From Rhizobium sp. R634 (lineage in GTDB: Bacteria; Pseudomonadota; Alphaproteobacteria; Rhizobiales; Rhizobiaceae), in NCBI RefSeq assembly GCF_002211305.1, contig NZ_LOKW01000027.1:186001-250000 (forward strand): a DNA stretch of 64,000 nt. Direction: 5' to 3'. Made by a program: the position numbers and the translations under genes. Below are positions 17,252-25,688 of this stretch, in pieces (position 1 is the stretch's first letter; every line of letters begins with the position of its first letter). The notes under the pieces were generated by a model. The model was given only the letters and a program-made list of their open reading frames with translations. It ran no database searches and was not told where the DNA came from.

Positions 17252-18634
17252 ATGGGCACAAAGGCCGCCAAGGCGATCGACAACAAAGACGAGGCGGATC
17301 CGTATGATCGACCGTCGGCGAAGATGCGCCCGCGCGGTGCCTGTCCCGCTCTTGCCGCGCCCATGCCCACGGGCGACGGATTGCTCGTGCGGCTGCGTCC
17401 GGCCGGCGGCGCCTTGACGCTATCGCAATTCGCCGCCCTCGCCGGCGCTGCCAGCGAGCATGGAAACGGCATTCTGGAAATCACCGCGCGCGGCAATCTG
17501 CAGATCCGGGGACTAAGGGCCGATACCGCAGGACGGCTCGCCGCCGATATCGATGTTGCGGGAATCGCAGTGCCAGACGGACCGGCAATCGAGATATCGC
17601 CGCTGCACGGCATCGACCCAGAGGAGACGAGCGATCCGGCCGCGCTGGAGAAGCTATTGCGTGAGGAGTTCAGCGATCTGCTCGCCTCCCCCTGGCTCGC
17701 GCCGAAACTCTCGATCATCATCGACGGCGGCGGCGCATTCGGTTTATCGACGCTTTTCGCCGATATCCGCGTCGTTGCACAGCCGGACGCACAATGGCTC
17801 GTGGCGATCAACGGCGATGGCGAAACAGCCACGCCAATCGCAAACGGCCCTGCAGAGGCGGCAATATCAGCCGTCGGCGAAATTCTGCATCTGCTGGCGG
17901 TGCTCGGGCAGAGCAAGCGGGCGCGGGATGTCGATCCGGCGCTTCTACGGGCGCGTTTTCCCGCGATGGATGCGATCCGCGTTCTTCCGTCACACACGGC
18001 AAAGGCGCCGCTTTCCGGCTTGCACCGCCTTAAGGACGGCAAAAGCGTGCTCGGCGTCCGGCCGGAATTCGGGCAGATAAGAGCGCCCGATCTGACCGCC
18101 CTGCTCGATTGCGCGAGGACCCACGGCGCGCCCATCGTCAGGCTCGCGCCCGGCCGAGGCTTCTTCTTCACCGGGCTCCCGGCAGATGCCGCGCCGGCCC
18201 TGCAGATTGCCGCACGCAAACATGGTTTCAGCACGCAACCCGGTGAGAAGAGCGAATATGTCGCGGCCTGCGCCGGTGCGGGCGCCTGCGGTGCAGCCTT
18301 CTACGAGACGAGAACTTTAGCGCGCCGCCTCATCGCTGTGGCGCCTGTTCTCTTCGATGGTTCACTGACGCTGCATCTCTCCGGCTGCGCCAAGGGCTGC
18401 GCCCATGCCAGGCCAGCGCTCACCCTGACAGGCTCGGCGGAGGGTTACGGCCTCGTCCTCAATGGGCTTGCGGCGGATCAGCCGGATGAACGGATCGCTG
18501 GCGGTCGGATCGATTTCGCTATAGAGAGGCTCGCCCGGTCCATCGAAGACAACAGAGGCGCTGGCGAATCGGCTGCCGCCTGCCTTACACGGCTTGGCGC
18601 AACCGGCGTTTTGAAGGCGCTGCGACAGGAATAG
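17252..18634 (+). CDS. cobG: Precorrin-3B synthase (CobG)
   Basis: CobG is an iron-sulphur, oxygen-dependent monooxygenase that makes precorrin-3B, the reaction defining the aerobic pathway. The 460-aa sequence has two sulphite/nitrite-reductase-type half domains (ITARGNLQIRGL is the ferredoxin-like motif). The [4Fe-4S]/sirohaem cysteines sit in CAGAGACGAAFYETR and LSGCAKGCAHARPA. The ATG at 17252 has GAGGG six bases upstream; an alternative ATG at 17234 lacks spacing. Its presence shows that B12 synthesis here is of the oxygen-requiring type. It is followed two bases later by cobH. Confidence 0.93.
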   Translation: MGTKAAKAIDNKDEADPYDRPSAKMRPRGACPALAAPMPTGDGLLVRLRPAGGALTLSQFAALAGAASEHGNGILEITARGNLQIRGLRADTAGRLAADIDVAGIAVPDGPAIEISPLHGIDPEETSDPAALEKLLREEFSDLLASPWLAPKLSIIIDGGGAFGLSTLFADIRVVAQPDAQWLVAINGDGETATPIANGPAEAAISAVGEILHLLAVLGQSKRARDVDPALLRARFPAMDAIRVLPSHTAKAPLSGLHRLKDGKSVLGVRPEFGQIRAPDLTALLDCARTHGAPIVRLAPGRGFFFTGLPADAAPALQIAARKHGFSTQPGEKSEYVAACAGAGACGAAFYETRTLARRLIAVAPVLFDGSLTLHLSGCAKGCAHARPALTLTGSAEGYGLVLNGLAADQPDERIAGGRIDFAIERLARSIEDNRGAGESAAACLTRLGATGVLKALRQE

Positions 18635-18636
18635 GA

Positions 18637-19269
18637 ATGCCAGACTACGATTATATCCGCAGCGGCGACGCGATCTACGAGCGTTCCTTTGCGATCATCC
18701 GCGCCGAGGCCGATCTTTCGCGCTTCACCGAAGATCAGGCCGAAATCGCCGTGCGCATGATCCATGCCTGCGGGCTTGTGGAAGCGACGGAGCATTTCGT
18801 CTTTTCCACCGATTTCGTCAGTGCGGCGCGTGACGCGCTGAAGGGCGGCGCGCCGATCTTCTGCGACGCGGAGATGGTATCCCATGGCGTCACCCGCGCG
18901 CGGCTGCCGGCGTTGAACGAGGTGGTGTGCACGCTGCGCGATCCTGAAACACCGGAGCTCGCGCGTGAGATCGGCAATACACGCTCGGCTGCCGCCATGC
19001 ATCTCTGGCTCGACAGGCTCGGCGGAAGCGTTGTCGCAATCGGCAATGCGCCGACGGCGCTCTTCCATCTCCTCGAACTGCTGCGCGACGGCGCGCCGAA
19101 ACCCGCGGCGATCCTCGGAATGCCGGTTGGTTTTGTCGGCGCGGCGGAATCGAAGGATGCGTTGGCGGAAAATTCGTATGGCGTTCCTTTCGCCATCGTG
19201 CGCGGCCGACTCGGCGGCAGCGCGATGACGGCCGCCGCCATCAATGCGCTGGCGAGGCCTGGCCTATGA
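18637..19269 (+). CDS. cobH: Precorrin-8X methylmutase
   Basis: CobH moves the C11 methyl group to C12, forming hydrogenobyrinic acid. The 210-aa protein is of family length and includes the conserved MIHACG motif with the catalytic His (residue about 47), VSHGVTRARLP, and NAPTALFHLLEL plus GMPVGFVGAAESK in the C-terminal half. It starts two bases after cobG and overlaps cobI by four bases (ATGA), so it is translationally coupled on both sides. Confidence 0.95.
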   Translation: MPDYDYIRSGDAIYERSFAIIRAEADLSRFTEDQAEIAVRMIHACGLVEATEHFVFSTDFVSAARDALKGGAPIFCDAEMVSHGVTRARLPALNEVVCTLRDPETPELAREIGNTRSAAAMHLWLDRLGGSVVAIGNAPTALFHLLELLRDGAPKPAAILGMPVGFVGAAESKDALAENSYGVPFAIVRGRLGGSAMTAAAINALARPGL

Positions 19270-19997
19270 CAACAAACGGCCGTCTCATCGGCGTCGGCAC
19301 AGGCCCCGGCGATCCCGAACTCCTGACCCTCAAAGCCGTGCGCGCCATCGAAGACGCTGACGTGATCGCGTACTTCGCCAAGCAGGGCAGGGGCGGAAAC
19401 GGCAAGGCGATCGTCGAACCGCTGCTGAAACCAGGCGTGACGCTGGTGCCGCTCTATTATCCCGTCACCACCGAGATCGACAAGAACGACGAGCGCTACC
19501 AAAGCCAGATCACGGAGTTCTACGATCAATCAGCGCGAGATATCGCCAGCCATCTCGATGCCGGGCTGACCGTCGCCGTGCTCAGCGAAGGCGATCCGCT
19601 GTTCTACGGCTCCTATATGCACCTGCATATCAGGCTATCGACGCGTTATCCGACGGAAGTGATCCCCGGCATCAGCGCCATGTCGGGCTGCTGGTCCCTG
19701 GCAGGCATGCCGATCGTCCAGGGTGACGACGTGCTTTCCGTACTGCCCGGTACGATGGCCGAGACCGAATTGACCCGCCGCCTCGCCGATACGCAAGCGG
19801 CCGTCATCATGAAGGTCGGCCGAAATCTGCCGAAGATCCGCCGGGCGCTGGCCGCGGCCGGCCGGCTGGCGGAAGCCGTCTACGTCGAGCGCGGCACCAT
19901 GTCGAATGCGGCGATGGAGAAGCTTGCCGACAGGGGCGAGGGCGATGCGCCCTATTTCTCGCTCGTGCTGGTGCCGGGCTGGGAGGGCAGCCGATGA
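19266..19997 (+). CDS. cobI: Precorrin-2 C20-methyltransferase
   Basis: CobI transfers a methyl group from SAM to C20 of precorrin-2 to give precorrin-3A. The 243-aa protein shows the family pattern: GVGTGPGDPELLTLKAVRAIEDADVIAYF, VAVLSEGDPLFYGSYMHL and VIPGISAMSGCWSLAG, the last forming the substrate trough. It overlaps cobH and cobJ by four bases each. The sequence is intact and of normal length. Confidence 0.95.
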   Translation: MTTNGRLIGVGTGPGDPELLTLKAVRAIEDADVIAYFAKQGRGGNGKAIVEPLLKPGVTLVPLYYPVTTEIDKNDERYQSQITEFYDQSARDIASHLDAGLTVAVLSEGDPLFYGSYMHLHIRLSTRYPTEVIPGISAMSGCWSLAGMPIVQGDDVLSVLPGTMAETELTRRLADTQAAVIMKVGRNLPKIRRALAAAGRLAEAVYVERGTMSNAAMEKLADRGEGDAPYFSLVLVPGWEGSR

Positions 19998-20758
19998 AGG
20001 GCGGACTTTTCGTGATCGGCACCGGCCCCGGCAATCCCGAGCAGATGACCCCGGAAGCGCTAGCCGCTGTCGATGCGGCGACGGACTTTTTCGGCTACGG
20101 GCCCTATCTCGACAGGCTGCAACTCCGGCCCGATCAGTTGAGGCACGCCTCGGACAATCGCGAGGAGCTCGATAGGGCAGGGGCAGCTCTCGCCATGGCG
20201 GCGGACGGCGCGAAGGTCTGCGTCGTCTCCGGCGGCGATCCCGGTGTCTTCGCAATGGCCGCCGCGATCTGCGAGGCGATCGAGAATGGGCCGGCGGCCT
20301 GGCGTGCGGTCGATCTCACCGTCCTGCCCGGCGTCACGGCAATGCTGGCGGTGGCGGCGAGGGCCGGGGCGCCACTCGGCCACGATTTTTGCGCCATCTC
20401 GCTTTCAGACAACCTAAAGCCTTGGAATATCATAGAGAACCGTCTCGAGCTGGCGGCGAAGGCTGGTTTCGTCATCGCCCTCTATAATCCGATCAGCCGG
20501 GCGCGGCCGTGGCAACTCGGCGAGGCTTTCAAGCTGTTGCGCCAGCATCTGCCGGCAACAACACCGGTGATTTTCGGCCGTGCGGCCGGAAGGGCAGATG
20601 AGCGCATCGCGGTGCAACCGCTGTCTGAGGCGGATGCGTCGGTTGCCGATATGGCGACCTGCGTCATCATCGGCTCGGCCGAAACGCGTGTCGTTGCGCG
20701 CTCCGGCAAGCGGGACCTCGTCTATACTCCGCGCTTCATGGCAGGAGGGAAGAGGTGA
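19994..20758 (+). CDS. cobJ: Precorrin-3B C17-methyltransferase
   Basis: CobJ methylates C17 of precorrin-3B and drives ring contraction to precorrin-4. The 254-aa protein has the methyltransferase motifs FVIGTGPGNPEQMTPEALAA, VCVVSGGDPGVFAMAA and LTVLPGVTAMLAVAARAGAPLGHDF, plus FVIALYNPISRARPWQL typical of CobJ. It overlaps cobI by four bases. Its 3' end overlaps the 3' end of the oppositely oriented cobK by 37 bases. Confidence 0.95.
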   Translation: MKGGLFVIGTGPGNPEQMTPEALAAVDAATDFFGYGPYLDRLQLRPDQLRHASDNREELDRAGAALAMAADGAKVCVVSGGDPGVFAMAAAICEAIENGPAAWRAVDLTVLPGVTAMLAVAARAGAPLGHDFCAISLSDNLKPWNIIENRLELAAKAGFVIALYNPISRARPWQLGEAFKLLRQHLPATTPVIFGRAAGRADERIAVQPLSEADASVADMATCVIIGSAETRVVARSGKRDLVYTPRFMAGGKR

Positions 20759-21492
20759 TCGATCGCCGCAAGCGCTGCCTCGACAGTCTCGACCACTGCG
20801 ACCTCAGGGCCGGTCTCGCGCACCACCATCATCACCTTGATGCCGAGCAGGCGGGCCGCCTCGATCTTCGCATAGGTGGCGCCTCCGCCGCTGTTCTTGG
20901 CAATGATGACGTCGATCCCATGTTTCCTCAGCAAAGCGCATTCGTCTTCCAGCGTGAACGGACCACGATCGAGGATGTATTCGACCTTCGCGAGCGCGAG
21001 CGGCGGCTCGACCCGATCGACGCTGCGGATGAGATAAAAATGTTGCGGCGCCGCTTCCGCGTGATGCGCGCCCTGCCGGCCCGTCGCCAGGAAGACACGG
21101 CGAGGGGAGCGGCCGAGCGCTTCGATGGCTGCCGGAATGCCCCACACCTCCTGCCAGCGGTCGCCCAGCTGACGGCGCCATTCGGAGCGGCGCAGAGCGA
21201 TGGCAGCAATGCCCGTGGTTTCGGCCGCGAAGGCGACGTTGGCGGAAATGCGCTCGGCAAAGGGATGCGTGGCGTCGATCAGCAGGTCATATTCGCCGGC
21301 TTTCAGAAAATCGGCAAGCGCCGCAGCACCGCCGAAACCACCGATGCGAACCGGAACCGGCTGCGCGGCCGGTTTTTCAGTGCGGCCAGCCAGCGACAGA
21401 AGAATATCGCGATCGTCACGCGCCGCCAGCGCCTCGGCGAGCAGGCGCGCCTCGCCGGTGCCGCCGAGAATGAGGATGCGGGGTCTGCCCAT
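20722..21492 (-). CDS. cobK: Precorrin-6A reductase
   Basis: CobK uses NADPH to reduce precorrin-6A to precorrin-6B. The protein (256 aa from the ATG at 21492) begins with the nucleotide-binding motif ILILGGTGEARLLAEAL and has DLLIDATHPFAERIS and VFLATGRQG, all characteristic. It is the only cob gene on the minus strand. Its start codon overlaps that of cobL: the five bases CATGG hold both ATGs in opposite directions, so no intergenic promoter space exists between them. The longer open frame upstream of 21492 lies inside cobL and is rejected. Confidence 0.95.
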   Translation of the reverse strand: MGRPRILILGGTGEARLLAEALAARDDRDILLSLAGRTEKPAAQPVPVRIGGFGGAAALADFLKAGEYDLLIDATHPFAERISANVAFAAETTGIAAIALRRSEWRRQLGDRWQEVWGIPAAIEALGRSPRRVFLATGRQGAHHAEAAPQHFYLIRSVDRVEPPLALAKVEYILDRGPFTLEDECALLRKHGIDVIIAKNSGGGATYAKIEAARLLGIKVMMVVRETGPEVAVVETVEAALAAIDHLFPPAMKRGV

Positions 21493-22723
21493 GGCTGATG
21501 TTTCTTCTCTTCCCGGCCAACGCTGGCTGACTATTATCGGCATCGGCGAAGATGGTCCAGCAGGGCTGGGCGAAGAGGCGAAAAGGCTCATTGCGAGCGC
21601 ACCGGCCGTTTTCGGCGGGGCGCGGCATCACGCGCTTGCCGCATCGCTGATTACAGGAGAAAAGCTCTCCTGGCAGAGCCCGTTCGAGCGCTCGATTGAC
21701 GCCATTCTTGAAAGGCGCGGCACGCCGGTCGTCGTGCTCGCCTCCGGCGATCCTTTTCTCTACGGCGTCGGAGCGACGCTTTCCCGCCATGTGGCGGCAG
21801 AGGAAATCTACACCATCCCAACGCCGTCCGCCTTCAGCCTTGCCGCGTCCCGTCTCGGCTGGCCGCTGCAGGACGTCACAACGATCTCGCTGCATGGACG
21901 CCCGCTCGACCTGATCCGGCCGCATCTGCACCCCGGACGGCACATCATTGCGCTGACCTCGGACGAGAAGGGGCCGGGCGAACTCGCCGCCTTGCTTGCC
22001 GCCGCTGGCTTCGGTCGGTCGCGGCTTACCGTACTCGAGGCGCTTGGCGGCGACCGAGAACGGCAAAGGCATACGGCGGCTGCGGATTTCGATCTCGCGG
22101 AGGTCGATGCCGTGAATGTCTGTGCGCTCCATGTTGCGGCAGGGGAGGGGGCTCGCATCCTGCCTTTTGCCGCAGGCCTCGAGGATAATCTGTTCGAGCA
22201 TGACGGACAGATCACCAAACGCGAAATCCGGGCGGTGACGCTGTCGGCGCTTGCGCCGCGTCACGGCGAATTGCTCTGGGATGTCGGCGCGGGCTCGGGG
22301 TCGATCGGCGTCGAGTGGATGCTGGCTGATCCGTCGCTAAAGGCGATCGCAATCGAGCAGTCGCCGGCGCGGGCCGCACGCATCGCCCGCAACGCGTCCG
22401 CCTTCGGCGTCCCGCATCTCGCCATCGTCGAAGGTTCGGCACCCGATGCACTGCGGGGATTACCGGAGCCGGATGCGATCTTCCTCGGCGGCGGCGGCAG
22501 CGAACCGGATGTGATAGACGGCGCCGTTGCCGCGCTAAAGCGGGGAGGGCGGCTCGTCGCCAATGCCGTGACGCTGGAGATGGAGGCCGTACTGCTCTCA
22601 GAACACACAAAACGCGGCGGTTCGCTCACGCGGATCGACATATCGCGCGCCGAGCCCCTCGGCGGCATGAGCGGCTGGCGGCCGGCCATGCCGGTCACCC
22701 AGTGGCGCTGGACGAAAGGATAA
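21491..22723 (+). CDS. cobL: Precorrin-6B C5,15-methyltransferase/C12-decarboxylase
   Basis: CobL is a fused enzyme that methylates C5 and C15 of precorrin-6B and decarboxylates the C12 acetate. The 410-aa protein has an N-terminal CbiE-type methyltransferase half (ITIIGIGEDG-like start, VVLASGDPFLYGVGATL) and a C-terminal CbiT half with the SAM motif LLWDVGAGSGSIGVEWM and a downstream DAIFLGGGG. Length fits the fused form. It starts at the ATG shared with the opposite-strand cobK start and is followed by cobM after three bases. Confidence 0.95.
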   Translation: MADVSSLPGQRWLTIIGIGEDGPAGLGEEAKRLIASAPAVFGGARHHALAASLITGEKLSWQSPFERSIDAILERRGTPVVVLASGDPFLYGVGATLSRHVAAEEIYTIPTPSAFSLAASRLGWPLQDVTTISLHGRPLDLIRPHLHPGRHIIALTSDEKGPGELAALLAAAGFGRSRLTVLEALGGDRERQRHTAAADFDLAEVDAVNVCALHVAAGEGARILPFAAGLEDNLFEHDGQITKREIRAVTLSALAPRHGELLWDVGAGSGSIGVEWMLADPSLKAIAIEQSPARAARIARNASAFGVPHLAIVEGSAPDALRGLPEPDAIFLGGGGSEPDVIDGAVAALKRGGRLVANAVTLEMEAVLLSEHTKRGGSLTRIDISRAEPLGGMSGWRPAMPVTQWRWTKG

Positions 22724-22726
22724 TCG

Positions 22727-23485
22727 ATGACGGTGCATTTCATCGGCGCTGGGCCTGGCGCGGCAGATCTGATCACGGTGCGCGGCCGCAACCTCATCGG
22801 CGCATGCCCGGTCTGTCTCTATGCCGGGTCGATCGTCTCGCCGGAACTGCTGCAATATTGCCCTCCGGAGGCGCGCATCGTCGATACCGCGCCGATGTCG
22901 CTCGACGAGATCGAGGCGGAATATCTCAGCGCCGCTGCCGCCGGCCAGGATGTCGCCCGGCTGCATTCCGGCGATCTTTCGGTCTGGAGCGCGGTGGCCG
23001 AGCAGGTGCGCCGGCTGCAAAAACACGGCATCGCCTATACGATGACGCCGGGCGTTCCGGCCTTTGCCGCCGCCGCCTCGGCGCTCGGGCGCGAACTGAC
23101 GATTCCCTCGGTGGCCCAGAGCCTTGTGCTCACCCGCGTTTCCGGCCGCGCTTCACCAATGCCGAACGATGAGACGCTCGCCAAATTCGGCGCGACGGGC
23201 GCCACGCTGGCGATCCATCTGGCAATCCATGCGCTGAAGCAGGTGGTGGTGGAATTGACGCCGCTTTACGGCGCCGGCTGCCCGGTCGCGATCGTCGTCA
23301 AGGCCTCCTGGCCGGACGAGCGCATCCTGTGGGGCACGCTGTCCGATATCGAAGCAAGGGTTGCGGCCGAACCGATCGAACGCACGGCAATTATTTTCGT
23401 CGGCCCCTCGCTCGCAGCCGAGGATTTTCGCGAGAGCTCGCTCTATGATCCGGCCTATCAGCGCCGGTTCAGGGGCCGGGAATAG
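22727..23485 (+). CDS. cobM: Precorrin-4 C11-methyltransferase
   Basis: CobM methylates C11 of precorrin-4 to give precorrin-5. The 252-aa protein has VHFIGAGPGAADLITVRG, CLYAGSIVSPELL, VARLHSGDLSVWSAVAEQ and TMTPGVPAFAAAASALGREL, all typical. It is the last gene of the block. Together cobF-M supply every step from precorrin-2 to hydrogenobyrinate except those of CobA and later amidation and cobalt insertion enzymes, which are not in the window. Confidence 0.95.
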   Translation: MTVHFIGAGPGAADLITVRGRNLIGACPVCLYAGSIVSPELLQYCPPEARIVDTAPMSLDEIEAEYLSAAAAGQDVARLHSGDLSVWSAVAEQVRRLQKHGIAYTMTPGVPAFAAAASALGRELTIPSVAQSLVLTRVSGRASPMPNDETLAKFGATGATLAIHLAIHALKQVVVELTPLYGAGCPVAIVVKASWPDERILWGTLSDIEARVAAEPIERTAIIFVGPSLAAEDFRESSLYDPAYQRRFRGRE

Positions 23486-23498
23486 CTTCAAGTGATCG

Positions 23499-23517
23499 GC
23501 CGCGCCGATGGCGCGGC
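23499..23517. terminator. Hairpin at the end of the cob block
   Basis: GCCGCGCC and GGCGCGGC pair perfectly around the loop GAT, followed on the plus strand by TTCTCG. The position between the convergent cobM and isomerase genes suggests a shared terminator, though the T-run is poor. Confidence 0.6.
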
Positions 23518-23553
23518 TTCTCGTATAGCGATGAGAGCGAGCTTGCCCGGTTT

Positions 23554-24366
23554 TTAAACCCGGGCGGTGAGATAATCCATGCTGGCGCGGAGCGCACCGG
23601 CCGGATCCTTGACCGCATGGACTTCCGCCGCGAAGGGTTCGAAGGAGAACGGGCCGGCATAACCGGCCTGCAGCAGCGCCTTGATCTGCCCGGCATTGTC
23701 GAGCCGGTCGTCGCCGCCCACGAGCACCCGATGAGAATCGCGCATATCGGCAACGGAGACGGCAGGATCGCTGACGCCCGAGATATGAACGAGGCCGGAA
23801 AGTTCCGGGAAGGTCGCGGCTTCGCCGGCAAGGTGGTGGTGGAAGGTGTCGTGGACGAGCTTGAAGGTCGATTGCGCGCCGAGTTCCTTGATTGCCTCGG
23901 CGGCTTCCGTCTTCGAGCGCAGCGAGCAGATCTCGAAACCGAGCGGCTCGACGAGACCGATGATGCCGGCTTCATCGAGCATCGGCTTCAGCGCCGTCAG
24001 AGACTGGCGCAGATCGGCCTGGCGTTCACCGTCGGCGCAGCCGGTGCCATCGTTCTTCGGAACGAGGACGAGCGCCTTCGCGCCGGATGCGCGGGCATAG
24101 TCGATCAATTCCTGCGCTTCCCTGGCGCGCGTTTCATTCCACTCGTTGAAGCGCTGCAGAGCGTTGATCGAAATGATCGTCAGGCCATGTTGAGCCGCCG
24201 CCTGCTTGATCGCTTCGGGCTTGGTGCCGTCGAGAATTGCGTTGCCGGAAAGGTCGTTGCGGATTTCGACGGAGTCGATGCCGAGCGACTTTGCAAGCGC
24301 GAAGAAATCATCGATGGCGAGCGACGGCGCGGCCATATGGTTGAGCGCAAAGCGGATCGAAGTCAT
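23554..24366 (-). CDS. TIM-barrel sugar isomerase/epimerase, inosose isomerase (IolI/MocC-like)
   Basis: The 270-aa protein belongs to the xylose-isomerase-like TIM-barrel family (AP endonuclease 2 fold). It has the metal-binding pattern of inosose isomerases: EPLGFE for the first Glu, LVHDTFHH for Asp/His, HISGVSD and a final FSFEPFA Glu. These enzymes interconvert keto-inositols. The ATG at 24366 follows a strong GGAGG; the longer open frame is rejected. The gene lies just downstream of a LacI gene on the same strand and of a palindrome matching that regulator's own promoter, pointing to inositol-derivative use. Exact substrate is inference. Confidence 0.8.
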   Translation of the reverse strand: MTSIRFALNHMAAPSLAIDDFFALAKSLGIDSVEIRNDLSGNAILDGTKPEAIKQAAAQHGLTIISINALQRFNEWNETRAREAQELIDYARASGAKALVLVPKNDGTGCADGERQADLRQSLTALKPMLDEAGIIGLVEPLGFEICSLRSKTEAAEAIKELGAQSTFKLVHDTFHHHLAGEAATFPELSGLVHISGVSDPAVSVADMRDSHRVLVGGDDRLDNAGQIKALLQAGYAGPFSFEPFAAEVHAVKDPAGALRASMDYLTARV

Positions 24367-24505
24367 GACGGATATATCCTCCTCGGCTCCGCGGCAGGCG
24401 GAGCGGTCCTCGTGAATGAGCGAGCGAATCTCTATCCGAATTCGCCCGCCAATCCATCCGTCATCGCCGGCGACCGCCCTCATTGCTGAGAGAATTTCAG
24501 CCGGT

Positions 24506-24523
24506 ATGATAGAATTCCATCAT
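24506..24523. promoter_or_regulatory. Palindrome upstream of the isomerase gene, candidate LacI operator
   Basis: ATGATAGAATTCCATCAT is a 16/18 palindrome centred on GAATTC in the gap between the LacI stop and the isomerase start. It shares the TGATAGAAT...ATCA pattern with two palindromes in front of the LacI gene, which suggests one regulator for all three. Confidence 0.6.
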
Positions 24524-24526
24524 GCT

Positions 24527-25555
24527 TCAGATGTTTTCGGAAAGGTAGATGTCGAAGGGCAAGAAGGACTGCCCGGGGATGGCGGCTTCGCTGTTTTCGA
24601 CCGCATTCCTCATCAGCGCCATCAGCTCCTGACAGAGCGCGGGCAGGGGCGTGCCGATTGCCATAGCGACGATGTCATCGGCAAGACCTGCTTTGCTGTC
24701 GGGCGTCAATTCGTTGACCACGAGCACGACCTTGCCGCCAAGGTTCTCCTCCCGGAATGCCGAAATCGCTCCTTCCATGCCGCCGCCGCAGACATAAAGC
24801 CCGGCAAGATCGGGATGTTTCTGTAGCAACGTTAACGTCGCCTCGTGCGTGATCTCGGGCGTATCCAGGTTGATCAATGTGTCGATGACATCAAATTCCG
24901 GCGCATTTTCGCGAAAATAGGAGCGGAAGCCGATTTCCCGGAGTTCATGCCCATGAAAACGATGGCTGCCAACGAAACAGGCGACCTTGCCGGGTTTATG
25001 CGCCGTCCGCGCAATCACCCAGGCGGCGGTGCGGCCAACCTTGCGGTTGTTGACGCCGATGTAGCCGGTGCGCACGCCCGACGCGAAATCGGAGAGGAGC
25101 GAGAAGACCGGGACGCCTTTTTCCTTCAACTCCTCGATGGCGGTCGTCACCGCGGGGTAATCAGGCGCAACTAGGGCAACGGCCTGATTGCGTGCACCGA
25201 GAGCCTTGAGTTTCTCGACGATTGCAGCCGGCGTGGCGGCTGACGGAAAGTCGATATGCGCCTGGATGCGAGCGTTCGTGACCGTTCGCGCCGCCGCTTC
25301 GATCTCACGCGCGAATGCCTGGTAGAACTGCTGTGTCGGTTTCTGCAGCAGGAAAGCCAGCCTGTATTGCGGCAGATCTTCGAAGACGCGCTGCCTGATG
25401 AGGCCGACCGCATGATAGCCGATCGACTGCGCCGCGTCATAAACCCGCCGCGCCGTCTCCTCCCGCACGGGATGGCGGGCGTTGAGAACGCGATCGACGG
25501 TGGCGACGCTGACGCCGGAGGCGCGGGCGAGATCGGATATGGTGGGGCGGCGCAT
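24527..25555 (-). CDS. LacI-family transcriptional regulator of the moc-like cluster
   Basis: The protein (342 aa from the ATG at 25555) has an N-terminal LacI helix-turn-helix (TISDLARASGVSVATVDRVLNARHPV) with hinge helix. A periplasmic-binding-like sensor domain follows (about residues 65-335), resembling regulators of sugars and cyclitols. AGGA lies seven bases before the chosen ATG; the ATG at 25576 is less likely because a palindrome at 25565-25579 would overlap it. It is divergent from the mocDEF-like operon and co-oriented with the isomerase, so it probably controls both directions, repressing until an inositol-type ligand binds. Confidence 0.88.
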   Translation of the reverse strand: MRRPTISDLARASGVSVATVDRVLNARHPVREETARRVYDAAQSIGYHAVGLIRQRVFEDLPQYRLAFLLQKPTQQFYQAFAREIEAAARTVTNARIQAHIDFPSAATPAAIVEKLKALGARNQAVALVAPDYPAVTTAIEELKEKGVPVFSLLSDFASGVRTGYIGVNNRKVGRTAAWVIARTAHKPGKVACFVGSHRFHGHELREIGFRSYFRENAPEFDVIDTLINLDTPEITHEATLTLLQKHPDLAGLYVCGGGMEGAISAFREENLGGKVVLVVNELTPDSKAGLADDIVAMAIGTPLPALCQELMALMRNAVENSEAAIPGQSFLPFDIYLSENI

Positions 25556-25564
25556 GAACGTTCC

Positions 25565-25579
25565 TGATAGATTCAATCA
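25565..25579. promoter_or_regulatory. Candidate LacI operator, gene-proximal
   Basis: TGATAGATTCAATCA is an imperfect palindrome ten bases before the LacI start. It shares TGATAGA-T..-ATCA with the sites at 24506 and 25607. The position suggests autoregulation. Confidence 0.5.
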
Positions 25580-25606
25580 TGAATGCAAGCCATTCCTGAT
25601 GGCTTT

Positions 25607-25621
25607 TGATAGAATATATCA
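25607..25621. promoter_or_regulatory. Candidate LacI operator in the divergent promoter region
   Basis: TGATAGAATATATCA, extended by a T and an A to TTGATA-N5-TATCAA, is a palindrome between the LacI gene and the desaturase-like gene. It is the copy best placed to control the mocDEF-like operon. Confidence 0.55.
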
Positions 25622-25688
25622 AGCCTGCATTGAGCACCCACCAAAGTCAACCTATTCTCCCTGCCAACAGCATAGCGGGAGGCGGACG

